Counted from the stretch's first letter, positions 7,465 to 15,731 are shown. The stretch is 20,362 bases of DNA from Euryarchaeota archaeon UBA549 (GCA_002495645.1 DAGF01000019.1:28434-48795); one strand, 5' to 3'. Notes: generated by a model from the letters alone, not told the origin. A program made the numbers and translations.

Positions 7465-9030
7465 TCAGAGTGGAATATTTCCGTGCTTACGTGCAGGGCG
7501 AAGTTCTTCCTTATCCATCAACATCTCAAGCGCTCTGCTCAAACGTTGACGTGTTTGGTTGGGCTCGATGACATCGTCAAGATACCCAAGGGCTGCAGCC
7601 TTGTAGGGATTGGCAAAGGTCTCCTTGAAATCCTCAGTCAACCGCTCTCGTTCCTGTTCAGGATTGCGAGCGTGCGCAATACGACGACGGTGGATGATCT
7701 CCACCGCACCGTCAGCCCCCATCACGGCGAGCTCTGCTGAAGGCCACGCCACGTTGTAATCGCCACGGATGTGCTTGCTTGACATGACATCGTAAGCGCC
7801 GCCGTAGGCCTTGCGAAGGATGACCGTAAGTTTGGGGACGGTCGCTTCGGCGAAGGCGTAGAGGAGTTTAGCCCCGTGGCGAATGATACCACCCCATTCT
7901 TGGTTGGTTCCGGGCAGGAATCCAGGCACGTCCTCGAAGGTCAGGATGGGGATGTTGAAGGCATCGCAGAAACGTACGAATCGAGCCGCTTTGTCGCTGG
8001 CGTCAATGTCCAAACAACCGGCGAGAATCTTGGGTTGGTTGGCGACCACGCCCACCGTGTGTCCACCGAGATGGCCGAAACCGACCACGATGTTCTGCGC
8101 CCACTCGGCTTGCACTTCCATGAAACCACCGTCGTCCAACACCTCGGTAATGACGTTGAGCACATCGTAGGGTTTGGCAGGATCGTCGGGGATAATGCTG
8201 TCGAGGGCGTCGCAGGAACGGTCCTTGCTGTCTGAGGTCTTCTTCATCGGCGGTCGCTCAAGGTTGTTGGGCGGCAGCATATCGCAGAGGTCACGGGCCA
8301 TCTGGATGGCGTGTTCGTCGTCGCTGGCGGTAAAGTGCGAGACACCCGACTTTGAGCCGTGGGTGGCTGCACCGCCGAGGTCCTCGAAACTGACCACTTC
8401 GTTGGTGACCGTCTTGATGACCTCGGGACCGGTGATGAACATGTGAGCGGTCTGGTCGACCATGATGACAAAGTCCGTGATGGCCGGCGAGTAGACAGCC
8501 CCACCAGCACACGGACCCATGATGACCGAAATTTGGGGAACAACGCCCGAGGCCCTGACGTTGCGGAAGAAAATCTCGGCGTAGGAACCGAGGGACGCCA
8601 CGCCTTCTTGGATACGTGCTCCACCTGAATCGTTCATGCCGATGACAGGACGGCCGGTCTTGAGGGCCATGTCAAGGACCTTGCAAATCTTGAGTCCGTG
8701 CATTTCGCCCAGCGAACCCCCGTAGACGGTGAAGTCTTGAGCAAACGCAAACACTTCCCGACCGTTGATGGTCCCGTGGCCGGTGACCACGCCGTCGCCC
8801 GGAATGACGTTCTTGTCCATGTCAAAATCACGGCAGCGGTGCTCCACAAGCGCATCGATCTCTTGGAAACTGCCGTCATCGAGCAACAATTCAAGCCGCT
8901 CGCGTGCCGTCATCTTCCCTCGGTTGTGCTGAGCCTCAACACGGGCTTGACCGCCGCCAGCCTCGCTACGAGCCTTGCGATTTCGTAGGTCCTTGAGTCG
9001 CTCTTCGGTGCCTGACATCAACTTCCCCAT
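7465..9030 (-). CDS. pccB: Acyl-CoA carboxylase carboxyltransferase subunit (propionyl-CoA type)
   Basis: This enzyme transfers CO2 from carboxybiotin to an acyl-CoA, most likely propionyl-CoA giving methylmalonyl-CoA; acetyl-CoA is also possible in archaea. At 521 residues it has the family's usual length. Visible motifs: the opening EERLKDLRNRKA...GGG...QHNRGKMTARERLELLLD; DSGGARIQEGV and GPCAGGAVYSPA in the N-terminal crotonase fold; FEDVPGFLPGTNQEWGGIIRHG, KAYGGAYDVMSSKH and AWPSAELAVMGADGAVEI in the C-terminal half. The frame extends upstream to a GTG at 9132, but the extra 34 residues are not family-like, so the ATG at 9030 is chosen; another ATG at 9018 is possible. It leads the run with the small subunit and BCCP. 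Linkage to B12 mutase genes ~5 kb away supports the propionyl-CoA role. Confidence 0.93.
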   Translation of the reverse strand: MGKLMSGTEERLKDLRNRKARSEAGGGQARVEAQHNRGKMTARERLELLLDDGSFQEIDALVEHRCRDFDMDKNVIPGDGVVTGHGTINGREVFAFAQDFTVYGGSLGEMHGLKICKVLDMALKTGRPVIGMNDSGGARIQEGVASLGSYAEIFFRNVRASGVVPQISVIMGPCAGGAVYSPAITDFVIMVDQTAHMFITGPEVIKTVTNEVVSFEDLGGAATHGSKSGVSHFTASDDEHAIQMARDLCDMLPPNNLERPPMKKTSDSKDRSCDALDSIIPDDPAKPYDVLNVITEVLDDGGFMEVQAEWAQNIVVGFGHLGGHTVGVVANQPKILAGCLDIDASDKAARFVRFCDAFNIPILTFEDVPGFLPGTNQEWGGIIRHGAKLLYAFAEATVPKLTVILRKAYGGAYDVMSSKHIRGDYNVAWPSAELAVMGADGAVEIIHRRRIAHARNPEQERERLTEDFKETFANPYKAAALGYLDDVIEPNQTRQRLSRALEMLMDKEELRPARKHGNIPL

Positions 9031-9171
9031 GTCTTTCTCGGCCCAAGCCGCCCTTATTGCTTGCTCTTGAAGATACACCAAAACAAACGGATTTTCGGAT
9101 TGAATCAAGAAAACGGTTGACGTGATGCACACGGAAGATGCCGCGCTGCGTTTCGGGCCACTTTGGCGGGT

Positions 9172-10017
9172 TCAAGGCTTCCGGTGGGGTCGTTGCGCCG
9201 ACCGTTCAAGAACGCCATCAACCAGCAGCATGTGCGGGACCGTCAACGCCGCCAATCCGATGAACACCACCTTGAGCAGAGCCGGTTCGACACCGATGCG
9301 CGCAGATTGCTGGACCAGCACCAGGAGACCAAAGGCCCATGTCAGCAACGTGAAGGCGACTGTGGTTTGTGTGATACGTAACTTGGACACGGTTGCATTC
9401 AACAGGGACCGCATCGAAGCAAAATGGCGGAGAGAGTGAATGAAACAGAAATACATCGCAAAACCGACAAGCGGTGGAGTCAGCAAGAAGACAACCAAAA
9501 GCAACCCGAGCTCAAGCGCAAAGGCCGTTCGCTCCTTTCGTTGTTTGAACAACAGTGCTTCAACAACGCATGCGACGGCAAGGATCGCTACGAGGTCAAG
9601 AAATATCCACACACCGGTGGTGTCCGAACCCACGATGGTCACAAAGACATCGTTGGCCTCTGTTCTGTGAAACTGACTGATGCCGCCGATGACCACCCCG
9701 CCTCGAGCGATGCTCTCAACAGCCCCACGACCAAAGATGGTGGACGTGGCATCGCCGCGCCCGAAATGGTAGGTGCTGATGGCGAGGAACGCAATGAAAC
9801 TCAACACCGGTGCGATGGCCCACGACAACACCACCAAACCGGCCAGTCCAATGTAGGCCAAAAGAAACGTAATCGCCCTTGTGGGCCGGCCCATCCACCC
9901 GAAGTGAACCGCCAGCGCACCGTCCATGGCACCGTGGGGCAGACCGATGAACACCACGCCAAGAAGGGCGAGAAGATTGAGCGTATCCAAGGCGACCAGC
10001 GTCTCGAGGAAGGTCAT
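9172..10017 (-). CDS. blh: Blh/Brp-family beta-carotene 15,15'-dioxygenase (retinal-forming)
   Basis: This integral membrane enzyme cleaves beta-carotene symmetrically to two molecules of retinal, the chromophore of microbial rhodopsins. At 281 residues with about eight hydrophobic segments it fits the family. The conserved iron-ligand region is visible: GLPHGAMD (His28), STYHFGRGD (His84), FIHSLRH (His194 and His198) and VPHMLLVD (His262). The ATG overlaps the stop of the lycopene cyclase gene by 4 bases (ATGA), so translation is probably coupled and product flow direct. It is the last gene of the crtB-crtY-blh run. No rhodopsin gene is in the window. Related Brp proteins are named as bacterioopsin-related, but the His set supports an active enzyme. 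Confidence 0.92.
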   Translation of the reverse strand: MTFLETLVALDTLNLLALLGVVFIGLPHGAMDGALAVHFGWMGRPTRAITFLLAYIGLAGLVVLSWAIAPVLSFIAFLAISTYHFGRGDATSTIFGRGAVESIARGGVVIGGISQFHRTEANDVFVTIVGSDTTGVWIFLDLVAILAVACVVEALLFKQRKERTAFALELGLLLVVFLLTPPLVGFAMYFCFIHSLRHFASMRSLLNATVSKLRITQTTVAFTLLTWAFGLLVLVQQSARIGVEPALLKVVFIGLAALTVPHMLLVDGVLERSAQRPHRKP

Positions 10018-11099
10018 GAGACCACCTTACGTGGTCGGCTGAACATCATCTTCGAAACACCACGAATGAAGGGCAATTTCGGCATGGCCATCATGACTTT
10101 GAACCGAAGTCTCCACCCGGCTTGACCGCTCATGAAACGGATGAATTCCTCTCCCGACAGGGACCTTGCCATGCGACCAAACAAGATTGGCCCTTGATGC
10201 GGCCAGTGCCGAAGCACGGCGAGCAAGACGCTGTCCATCCAAACGTCCACTCGCTTGTGAGGGCGCTTGAACGCCAGCGACTTCCCGTGATGGTGCCCGT
10301 TCAAACCGTTCTGAATTTGCTGGTGAATGAACGCAAAGGTGTAGCCGCTCGCAGGACGAATGGCACCCCCGTTCGCCCCCAGACCGGGAATTGACGGGTC
10401 GTGAAGAGAGAGGCGACCCATAGGGATGACACCCGCTTCTTCGCGAACCACGTTCTTGACGGTCGCATTGTGGTGATTGAAGAGGTACGTTTCGATGGCT
10501 TCCGTGTAGTATTCTCGGGGCATCTTGGTGGTGCTGAACATGGTGGATTCAATCAGCGCGCAGGTGCTCGAAAACGGCAATACGTACATGAAATGCATAC
10601 CGTGGCTTTGATCGACGCGGAAATCCATCAGGATCGCCGTGTTAGAATCAAACACAGGTTTGTCCACTTCGACCTCGAGACCAACGAAGTGCTGCAACAT
10701 GGCGTTCGCAGGCGCCCTTGGTGGCCGGGAATCAAACACAATATCTGCCCCAGTATTGTCGTGCTGAGCCTGGTCGATGAAGCGGACACCGTGTTCTTCT
10801 GCCTGTGCTCGAGCGTGCTCGAGGAAGTGCATCTTGTGCATCACGTGATATGGATGGGACTTGGAAGATAGAACGGCCTCACCTGCTTCGGTAATGATGG
10901 ACCAATTTGGCCAAGCATGACGAGCTTGTTGGGCAGCGAATTCCAAGTCGGGGGTGGCCCAGAAGCCGAGCATGTGGTCTCGGGGAAGGGGGGCGCCCTC
11001 GGGATGGACAATCGAGAGCGTATGACCGTTCAATTCGTTAGCCCGTGAAGCCAACATCATCGCAGCACAGCCATCGCCCAACACGTGAACGTCGCTCAT
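10014..11099 (-). CDS. crtY: Lycopene beta-cyclase, CrtY type
   Basis: This FAD/NAD(P)-dependent enzyme cyclises lycopene to beta-carotene. The protein has 361 residues and begins with a dinucleotide-binding segment (VHVLGDGCAAMMLA). CrtY-like motifs follow in order: MLGFW (43-47), FDSRPP (122-127), MDFRVDQ (158-164), YVLPFSSTCALIEST (172-186), EEAGVIPMG (220-228) and GANGGAIRPASGYTF (241-255). The ATG at 11099 shares one base with the TGA of crtB, and the 3' end overlaps blh by 4 bases. The reading frame stays open upstream to 11261, but that part lies inside crtB and shows no family features. The nucleotide-binding motif is GDGCAA rather than the more common GAGxAG, a mild divergence. The opposite-strand frames here are shadows. 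Confidence 0.9.
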   Translation of the reverse strand: MSDVHVLGDGCAAMMLASRANELNGHTLSIVHPEGAPLPRDHMLGFWATPDLEFAAQQARHAWPNWSIITEAGEAVLSSKSHPYHVMHKMHFLEHARAQAEEHGVRFIDQAQHDNTGADIVFDSRPPRAPANAMLQHFVGLEVEVDKPVFDSNTAILMDFRVDQSHGMHFMYVLPFSSTCALIESTMFSTTKMPREYYTEAIETYLFNHHNATVKNVVREEAGVIPMGRLSLHDPSIPGLGANGGAIRPASGYTFAFIHQQIQNGLNGHHHGKSLAFKRPHKRVDVWMDSVLLAVLRHWPHQGPILFGRMARSLSGEEFIRFMSGQAGWRLRFKVMMAMPKLPFIRGVSKMMFSRPRKVVS

Positions 11100-12031
11100 C
11101 ACCAGCCACCGCCTTGATGCTTGTACGGCTTGAGCCATGTGTGGAGGCGTTGGTTGTGCGGACGACGGATGTGCGGGATTCTTCGAAGCAGTCCGGTGGA
11201 TGCACGGAGGGTGCAGAACATTTTGCTGCCTTTGGAGGTGACCTGACGTCCACCGTGCCACGACCGCTTTGAACGGAGCAGTTGGATGCCGATTTGTCGG
11301 TAGACCTTGGCTGCAACACCGATGGAGAAGTGTGCTCGGAAAGGAAGGTAGGCCAGTCCGGCTCGACCGCTGGCATAGTATTTTTCAGCCAGCGCAAGCA
11401 AGCGCTCGACGGCGAGGGTGATTTGGACCCCGTCGTGACCTTTTGGGTCGTCAGCAGCCGCCACAATGTCTTCAGGTGTCATGTCGCTGACCCACGTTCC
11501 TGGAAGGTAGCGTCGTCCCATCTTGGCGTCTTCCACAACGTCTCTGGCGATGTTGGTGAGCTGCATGGCGATGCCAAGGTCAACAGCATGGAGTTTGGCC
11601 CGCGGGTCGCTGTTGTTGAGGATTTCACACATCAAGAGGCCTACCGTTCCAGCCACCTTGTAGGCATACTGAATCAAGGCTTCCTCGTCTTGGAGGAGAA
11701 CTTGCGGTGCTTGGTCGTCCATGAGCCCCTCAACCAAGGAAGCGATGACTTCGGTGGAGAGGTTGTATTCACTGACCATGTTTGCATGATGAGCGAGAAG
11801 GGGATGTTGGTCCCAACGCCCTTCGTTGAGGGAAGATTGGATATTTTCCAGATGCTTTGGACCATCGGGAATATCGCCGTCAGCCATGTCGTCAAGGACC
11901 CTGCAAAAAGCGTAGAGGACCGCGGCGTCTTGACCCATTTTCTTGCCAAGGAAACGACGAGCCCAATGGAAACTTTCACCACTGGTGGCCAGGATGTATT
12001 CTGGGTCATCGAGAACCTGTTTTGTGGTCAT
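11099..12031 (-). CDS. crtB: Phytoene synthase
   Basis: Phytoene synthase condenses two geranylgeranyl diphosphates head to head into phytoene, the committed step of carotenoid synthesis. The 310-residue protein has both Asp-rich substrate-Mg motifs of the squalene/phytoene synthase family: YAFCRVLDDMAD (40-51) and ARDVVEDAKMGRRYLP (162-177). The helix GIAMQLTNIARD before the second motif is typical. Two starts compete. A GTG at 12040 would be nearly leaderless from the TATA-like box. The ATG at 12031 has AGGTG 6 nt upstream and is preferred here. It is first in a run with crtY and blh and divergent from crtI, with which it shares a 106-115 base control region. The C-terminal 30 residues are basic, as in many members. 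Confidence 0.93.
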   Translation of the reverse strand: MTTKQVLDDPEYILATSGESFHWARRFLGKKMGQDAAVLYAFCRVLDDMADGDIPDGPKHLENIQSSLNEGRWDQHPLLAHHANMVSEYNLSTEVIASLVEGLMDDQAPQVLLQDEEALIQYAYKVAGTVGLLMCEILNNSDPRAKLHAVDLGIAMQLTNIARDVVEDAKMGRRYLPGTWVSDMTPEDIVAAADDPKGHDGVQITLAVERLLALAEKYYASGRAGLAYLPFRAHFSIGVAAKVYRQIGIQLLRSKRSWHGGRQVTSKGSKMFCTLRASTGLLRRIPHIRRPHNQRLHTWLKPYKHQGGGW

Positions 12032-12040
12032 TCCCGACAC

Positions 12041-12146
12041 CTAACAAAGAATTCCTCTTTTGATGTTATAACTGGTTGTTTTTTTGAGACGATATTTCTA
12101 CTAGGCAAAAGCGAACATTATCAAACAATGAGGGGAAACGGTAACC
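12041..12146. promoter_or_regulatory. Divergent crtB/crtI control region
   Basis: This short AT-rich gap separates the two divergent carotenoid genes and must hold both promoters. Leftward, the minus strand reads TTATAA at 12066-12071, about 28 nt from the GTG at 12040 and 37 nt from the ATG at 12031. Rightward, GATATTTC at 12091-12098 could be the crtI TATA box, giving a leader of ~25 nt with the Shine-Dalgarno-like GAGGGGA 9-10 nt before the crtI ATG. A run of seven T lies between them (12079-12085). The two TATA-like boxes are only ~25 bases apart, so a single regulator could control both directions. No operator repeat is obvious. Confidence 0.5.
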
Positions 12147-13652
12147 ATGCCGCTATCAAAGAAGTTCGACAAAAAAGCAGCTGTCATCGGCAGTGGTTTT
12201 GGCGGCCTTGGAGCGGCTATTCGCCTGCAATCAGCTGGCATTCAAACGGTGCTATACGAAGCCAGAGATCTACCTGGGGGACGGGCATATGTGTACAACG
12301 ATGATGGTTTCACGTTTGACGCTGGACCAACCGTAATCACTGCCCCCCACACCTTAACTGAACTGTTTGAGCTCACTGGGAGACGCTTGGAAGATTACAT
12401 CAAACTCATGGAAGTTCAACCGATGTATCGATTGATTTGGAGCGACGGGGACCGCTTTGATTATGTCCGGGACGAAGCCACCATGGTGGCCCAAATCGCA
12501 GAACGGAGTCAAGCCGATGCCGATGGGTACACCCGCTTTTTTGAATACGCCAAGAAGGTCTTCCACAAAGGGTACACCGACCTCGCCGACCGCCCCTTTC
12601 TGCGGTTTTCAGACATGGTCGCTGTTTCACCATCCCTCATTCGGTTGAGAGCAGACCGTTCCGTCTACAAGACCGTGGCGAAATATGTCAAAGACGACCA
12701 CCTTCGCCAAGCCCTCAGTTTCCACTCTCTCCTGGTGGGCGGCAACCCCTTTCAAACATCATCCATTTACACCCTGATTCACTACCTCGAGCGAGAATGG
12801 GGCGTTTACTTCCCCGAAGGAGGAACCCACGCCTTGGTCCGCACACTGGTGAAACTGTTTGAGGAACTGGGAGGAGAAGTACGTCTTTCCACGCCGGTGA
12901 AGTCGGTCGAGGTGGAGGGTAAAAAACCCGATATCAAACACAAGATTACCGATGGCAAGGGTGGTCAGGAACGCTTCGACATGGTCATTTCAAACGCCGA
13001 TGTTCACCACACGTACAAGCACCTCTATGCGTCCTCAAAGGTGGCCCAGAAACGGGCAAAGAAACTCGAAGGCATGGACTGGTCAATGTCGCTCTTTGTG
13101 TTGTATTTTGGAACCGATATCGCCTACGATGACGTGGCCCACCACACCATTTTGTTTGGCCCACGCTACAAGGGCTTGCTCGATGACATCTTCAAAGGCA
13201 GTGAATTACCCGATGATTTCAGCCTCTATCTCCACGTCCCTACGGTCACCGACAAAAGCCTCGCTCCAGATGGATGCAGTGCTGCCTATGTTTTGGCACC
13301 TGTTCCCCACTTGGGACGAGCTGATGTAGACTGGGATGATATCGCCGAAGAATACGGCAATCGCATCATTGAGGCGCTTGAAGTTGAAATGCCCGACCTG
13401 CGAAATCATATCGTTACCCGTCGCCACATCACGCCAAAAACCTTCGAAAGCGAGTTGGCGGCATTCAAGGGGTCGGCCTTTTCTGTTGCACCAAAACTTA
13501 CCCAAAGCGCCTACTTCCGCCCTTCCAACAAAGATGCAGGCATTCCCGGCTTGTACCTTGTAGGCGCTGGAACCCACCCTGGTGCAGGCCTCCCCGGCGT
13601 TCTCAATTCCGCCAAAGCCACCGTTGACCTCATCCTTTCAAACCACGAATAG
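12147..13652 (+). CDS. crtI: Phytoene desaturase, CrtI type
   Basis: This FAD-dependent enzyme desaturates phytoene to lycopene. At 501 residues it fits the CrtI family. An N-terminal Rossmann motif (AAVIGSGFGGLGAAIRLQSAG, residues 11-31) is followed by YEARDLPGGRAYVY and FDAGPTVIT, both typical of CrtI. LVGGNPFQTSSIYTLIHYLE and GVYFPEGGTHALVRTL mark the substrate domain. The C-terminal FAD signature is IPGLYLVGAGTHPGAGLPGV. The start is supported by the Shine-Dalgarno-like GAGGGGA; an earlier ATG at 12128 is out of frame. It is divergent from crtB. The family also includes neurosporene- and diapophytoene-specific enzymes, but with crtB and crtY next door, lycopene formation is the simplest reading. 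Confidence 0.93.
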   Translation: MPLSKKFDKKAAVIGSGFGGLGAAIRLQSAGIQTVLYEARDLPGGRAYVYNDDGFTFDAGPTVITAPHTLTELFELTGRRLEDYIKLMEVQPMYRLIWSDGDRFDYVRDEATMVAQIAERSQADADGYTRFFEYAKKVFHKGYTDLADRPFLRFSDMVAVSPSLIRLRADRSVYKTVAKYVKDDHLRQALSFHSLLVGGNPFQTSSIYTLIHYLEREWGVYFPEGGTHALVRTLVKLFEELGGEVRLSTPVKSVEVEGKKPDIKHKITDGKGGQERFDMVISNADVHHTYKHLYASSKVAQKRAKKLEGMDWSMSLFVLYFGTDIAYDDVAHHTILFGPRYKGLLDDIFKGSELPDDFSLYLHVPTVTDKSLAPDGCSAAYVLAPVPHLGRADVDWDDIAEEYGNRIIEALEVEMPDLRNHIVTRRHITPKTFESELAAFKGSAFSVAPKLTQSAYFRPSNKDAGIPGLYLVGAGTHPGAGLPGVLNSAKATVDLILSNHE

Positions 13653-13751
13653 AAGGGCGTAAATCAGCGTGAAAGAGAGACAAATCCTCCACGCACTTGA
13701 GATGAAAAGCACGCAGATGGTTTTTGATAGGAGGGCTTTCTTCGTCGTGAC

Positions 13752-14198
13752 ATGGACCAACCCCTGCGTATCGTGGTGGCCAAACCCGGGCTCGACGGGC
13801 ATGACCGAGGAGCCAAGGTCGTCGCCCGCACGCTGCGAGATGCCGGCCACGAGGTCATCTACACGGGATTGCGCCGCACTTCACAGCAAATCGTTGACAC
13901 CGTTCGCGATGAAGACGCTCGCTTCCTCGGCCTTTCTTCACTGTCGGGCGCCCATGCTCATTTATTCCCTCAAGTTTGTGAGAAACTTCGAGAAGCAGGG
14001 CTTGACGACGTTATTGTGTTTGGAGGTGGCATCATTCCGGAAGATGACCGTCCTGCCCTTCACGAGGTCGGCATCCGTGCTGTCTTTGGCCCAGGGACAC
14101 CTACAGCAGAAATCCTCGAATTCATCACCGAAGCATCTGGCCGAGACGACGCTGGCGTGGGCCAATCCACCGACTGGCACTGGGAATCCTCAGCCTAA
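13752..14198 (+). CDS. mcmA2: Methylmalonyl-CoA mutase, B12-binding (small) subunit
   Basis: This is the separate cobalamin-binding subunit of methylmalonyl-CoA mutase, which rearranges (R)-methylmalonyl-CoA to succinyl-CoA. The 148 residues match the C-terminal domain of fused mutases. KPGLDGHDRGAK holds the DxHxxG motif whose His17 ligates cobalt. Then come LSSLSGAHAHLFP, VFGGGIIPEDD and VFGPGTPTAEIL, all standard for this domain. Archaea often encode it apart from the catalytic subunit, which is not in this window. It is followed after 14 bases by a MeaB-type GTPase, its known chaperone partner. The 99 bases after crtI carry a GGAGG sequence (~13730), but at 17 nt it is too far from the ATG to be an ordinary ribosome site. 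Other B12-domain mutases (for example ethylmalonyl-CoA) are possible but less likely. Confidence 0.9.
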   Translation: MDQPLRIVVAKPGLDGHDRGAKVVARTLRDAGHEVIYTGLRRTSQQIVDTVRDEDARFLGLSSLSGAHAHLFPQVCEKLREAGLDDVIVFGGGIIPEDDRPALHEVGIRAVFGPGTPTAEILEFITEASGRDDAGVGQSTDWHWESSA

Positions 14199-14212
14199 GG
14201 AAGGCGACGACG

Positions 14213-15121
14213 ATGACCGAGGAACTGCAGCAGGCGATGGAGGGCGACCGGCGCGCCATGGCCCGCATGCTCTCAAAAATTGAGAACGGCTCTATTTCTC
14301 TGGCTGAAGTCTCCTTAGGGCACTCATCTATAGAATCCGAAGCGTGGTCAACCATGGCCATCACCGGCGCCCCTGGCGTTGGAAAATCGGTGCTTGTGGA
14401 CGCACTGATGACCCAGTGGGCAGGTCAGGGTTTGCGAGTGGCGCTGCTTGCGGTGGACCCGAGTTCTCCACGAACCGGTGGCGCCCTCTTGGGTGACCGA
14501 GTGCGCATGTCTTCGGTGGATAACCCCGACATCAACGAGCGAGTGTACGTCCGGTCCATCGCCACCCGCTCCTCATCGGGCAGTGTCCCCCTCATCGTAG
14601 AGGACATGGCTGCGTTTCTGCTCGCTTGTGGATGGCAGCGCGTCCTAATTGAAACGGTTGGGTCTGGGCAGGCCGAGTTGCGCTGTGCAGCCGTTGCCGA
14701 CCGCATCGTGGTCGTTGAGGGACCCGCCCGTGGCGATGGGATTCAAGCGGAAAAAGCAGGGCTGCTCGAACTGGCTGATATCGTTCTCGTGAACAAGGCC
14801 GATTTGGATGGTGCTGAACGCCACGCCGGTGAACTTCGTGAGTCATACGCACTGGACGGTGAAGACGCCCCGAATGTCATGTTGACATCGGGACTCAAGA
14901 ACATCGGTATCGAGGAAGCCGCTGCAGCACTTTTGGGATTGGAGAGTACAGGTCGAGCGCTCCGTGCGAGGATGCGAGAGCGACTTCTTGGCCGCCATGA
15001 GCGCCGGCTGGTGCTCCATCCCTCCTACAACAGCGTCTTGAACCGACTTTGTCAGGGCACCCTTGATATTGAAGAAGCATTATCTGCACTTCAAGGCGAT
15101 AATGATGAGCGGACAAGTTGA
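14213..15121 (+). CDS. meaB: MeaB/ArgK-type G3E GTPase, mutase chaperone
   Basis: MeaB loads and protects the adenosylcobalamin cofactor of methylmalonyl-CoA mutase, using GTP. The 302-residue protein has a Walker A motif GAPGVGKS (52-59), VDPSSPRTGGALLGDRVRM (81-99), the signature ETVGSGQAE (147-155), the stretch PARGDGIQAEKAG and the guanine-specificity motif NKAD (194-197). The usual family form of the third is PGxGDxxQ, so Ala-Arg in place of Gly-x is slightly unusual. A purine-rich GGAAGG about 8 nt before the ATG serves as ribosome site. The gene follows the B12 subunit by 14 bases and its 3' end overlaps the membrane kinase-like gene, so all three are probably cotranscribed. Confidence 0.92.
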   Translation: MTEELQQAMEGDRRAMARMLSKIENGSISLAEVSLGHSSIESEAWSTMAITGAPGVGKSVLVDALMTQWAGQGLRVALLAVDPSSPRTGGALLGDRVRMSSVDNPDINERVYVRSIATRSSSGSVPLIVEDMAAFLLACGWQRVLIETVGSGQAELRCAAVADRIVVVEGPARGDGIQAEKAGLLELADIVLVNKADLDGAERHAGELRESYALDGEDAPNVMLTSGLKNIGIEEAAAALLGLESTGRALRARMRERLLGRHERRLVLHPSYNSVLNRLCQGTLDIEEALSALQGDNDERTS

Positions 15122-15731
15122 GATGACCAACCCGGTGGACACATCGGTCGGTGGCATGCGCGGGCATCTTCTGCGTCGAGGCGTCCACCTGTCGATGATC
15201 GGCATACCCTACCTGTATTTTGCACATGGAGAAAGCGTTGCAGATACCGTCGGCGTTTCCTTGCCCCAATTGGTGGCTGGCGTGGTCCTCGCCGCACTGC
15301 TCCTCGAAGGTCTCCGTTTGAAGCTCGGATTGACCGTGTTTGGACAACGTGATTACGAAGCCAACCAAGTCTCTGCATTGGCATGGGGAGCCGTTGGTGT
15401 CGGTTTCGTGTTACTCCTTGTACCTCACGAAGCCTATGCTTGGCCGCTGATCGCTTCCCTCGCACTTGGTGATCCGCTGATGGGGGAACTCCGCCGAAAG
15501 GACATGGCCGACCGCCAAGTGATGGTCTACTCCACTCTCCTCATATTGGCCATCTGGCTGGTGAGCGTGGCTCAATTTGGAACCCCGGTGTGGATGGCCT
15601 TCATCCTCGCACCCGTTTGCATGATCGCCGAATGGCCACGTTTGACCTACATTGATGACAACGCCACCATGTTGCTCATTCCACTCGCCTTGGTTCTTCT
15701 TCTCGAGCCCTTTGCATTGGTCATGGCCTAA
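15105..15731 (+). CDS. Putative CTP-dependent isoprenoid-alcohol kinase (dolichol/phytol kinase family)
   Basis: This is a polytopic membrane protein of 208 residues with about seven hydrophobic segments. Three features match the SEC59/VTE5/DGK1 group: an N-terminal basic-His motif (HLLRRGVHLS, 21-30), a conserved SLALGDPLMGELRR in the middle (118-131), and DDNATMLLIPL near the end (184-194), equivalent to the DDNxTxP signature. Such enzymes phosphorylate dolichol, phytol, geranylgeraniol or diacylglycerol with CTP. The substrate cannot be told from sequence, but next to carotenoid genes an isoprenoid alcohol is plausible. The start overlaps the end of meaB; ATG codons at 15102, 15105 and 15123 are all in frame. 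The ATG at 15105 is chosen for its 8-nt spacing from AAGG. A TTG further upstream is less likely. Confidence 0.65.
   Translation: MSGQVEMTNPVDTSVGGMRGHLLRRGVHLSMIGIPYLYFAHGESVADTVGVSLPQLVAGVVLAALLLEGLRLKLGLTVFGQRDYEANQVSALAWGAVGVGFVLLLVPHEAYAWPLIASLALGDPLMGELRRKDMADRQVMVYSTLLILAIWLVSVAQFGTPVWMAFILAPVCMIAEWPRLTYIDDNATMLLIPLALVLLLEPFALVMA

Noticed and set aside
9031..9132. Longer N-terminus for the carboxyltransferase from a GTG
   Set aside because: Carboxyltransferases start close to the EERLKDLRNRKA motif; the extra residues are not family-like, and the ATG at 9030 gives the normal length.
11100..11261. Longer N-terminus for lycopene cyclase
   Set aside because: The added residues lie inside crtB, are Pro/His-rich and unlike CrtY. 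The ATG at 11099 directly precedes the nucleotide-binding motif and forms a TGATG junction.
12079..12085. Run of seven T as a transcription terminator
   Set aside because: It lies between two divergent promoters where no transcript is expected to end, so it is better read as AT-rich promoter sequence.
13669..14283. A 204-codon + strand frame overlapping the B12 subunit gene
   Set aside because: It is a different frame of the mutase subunit region; the 148-residue frame has the DxHxxG motif and all domain features, and this one has none.
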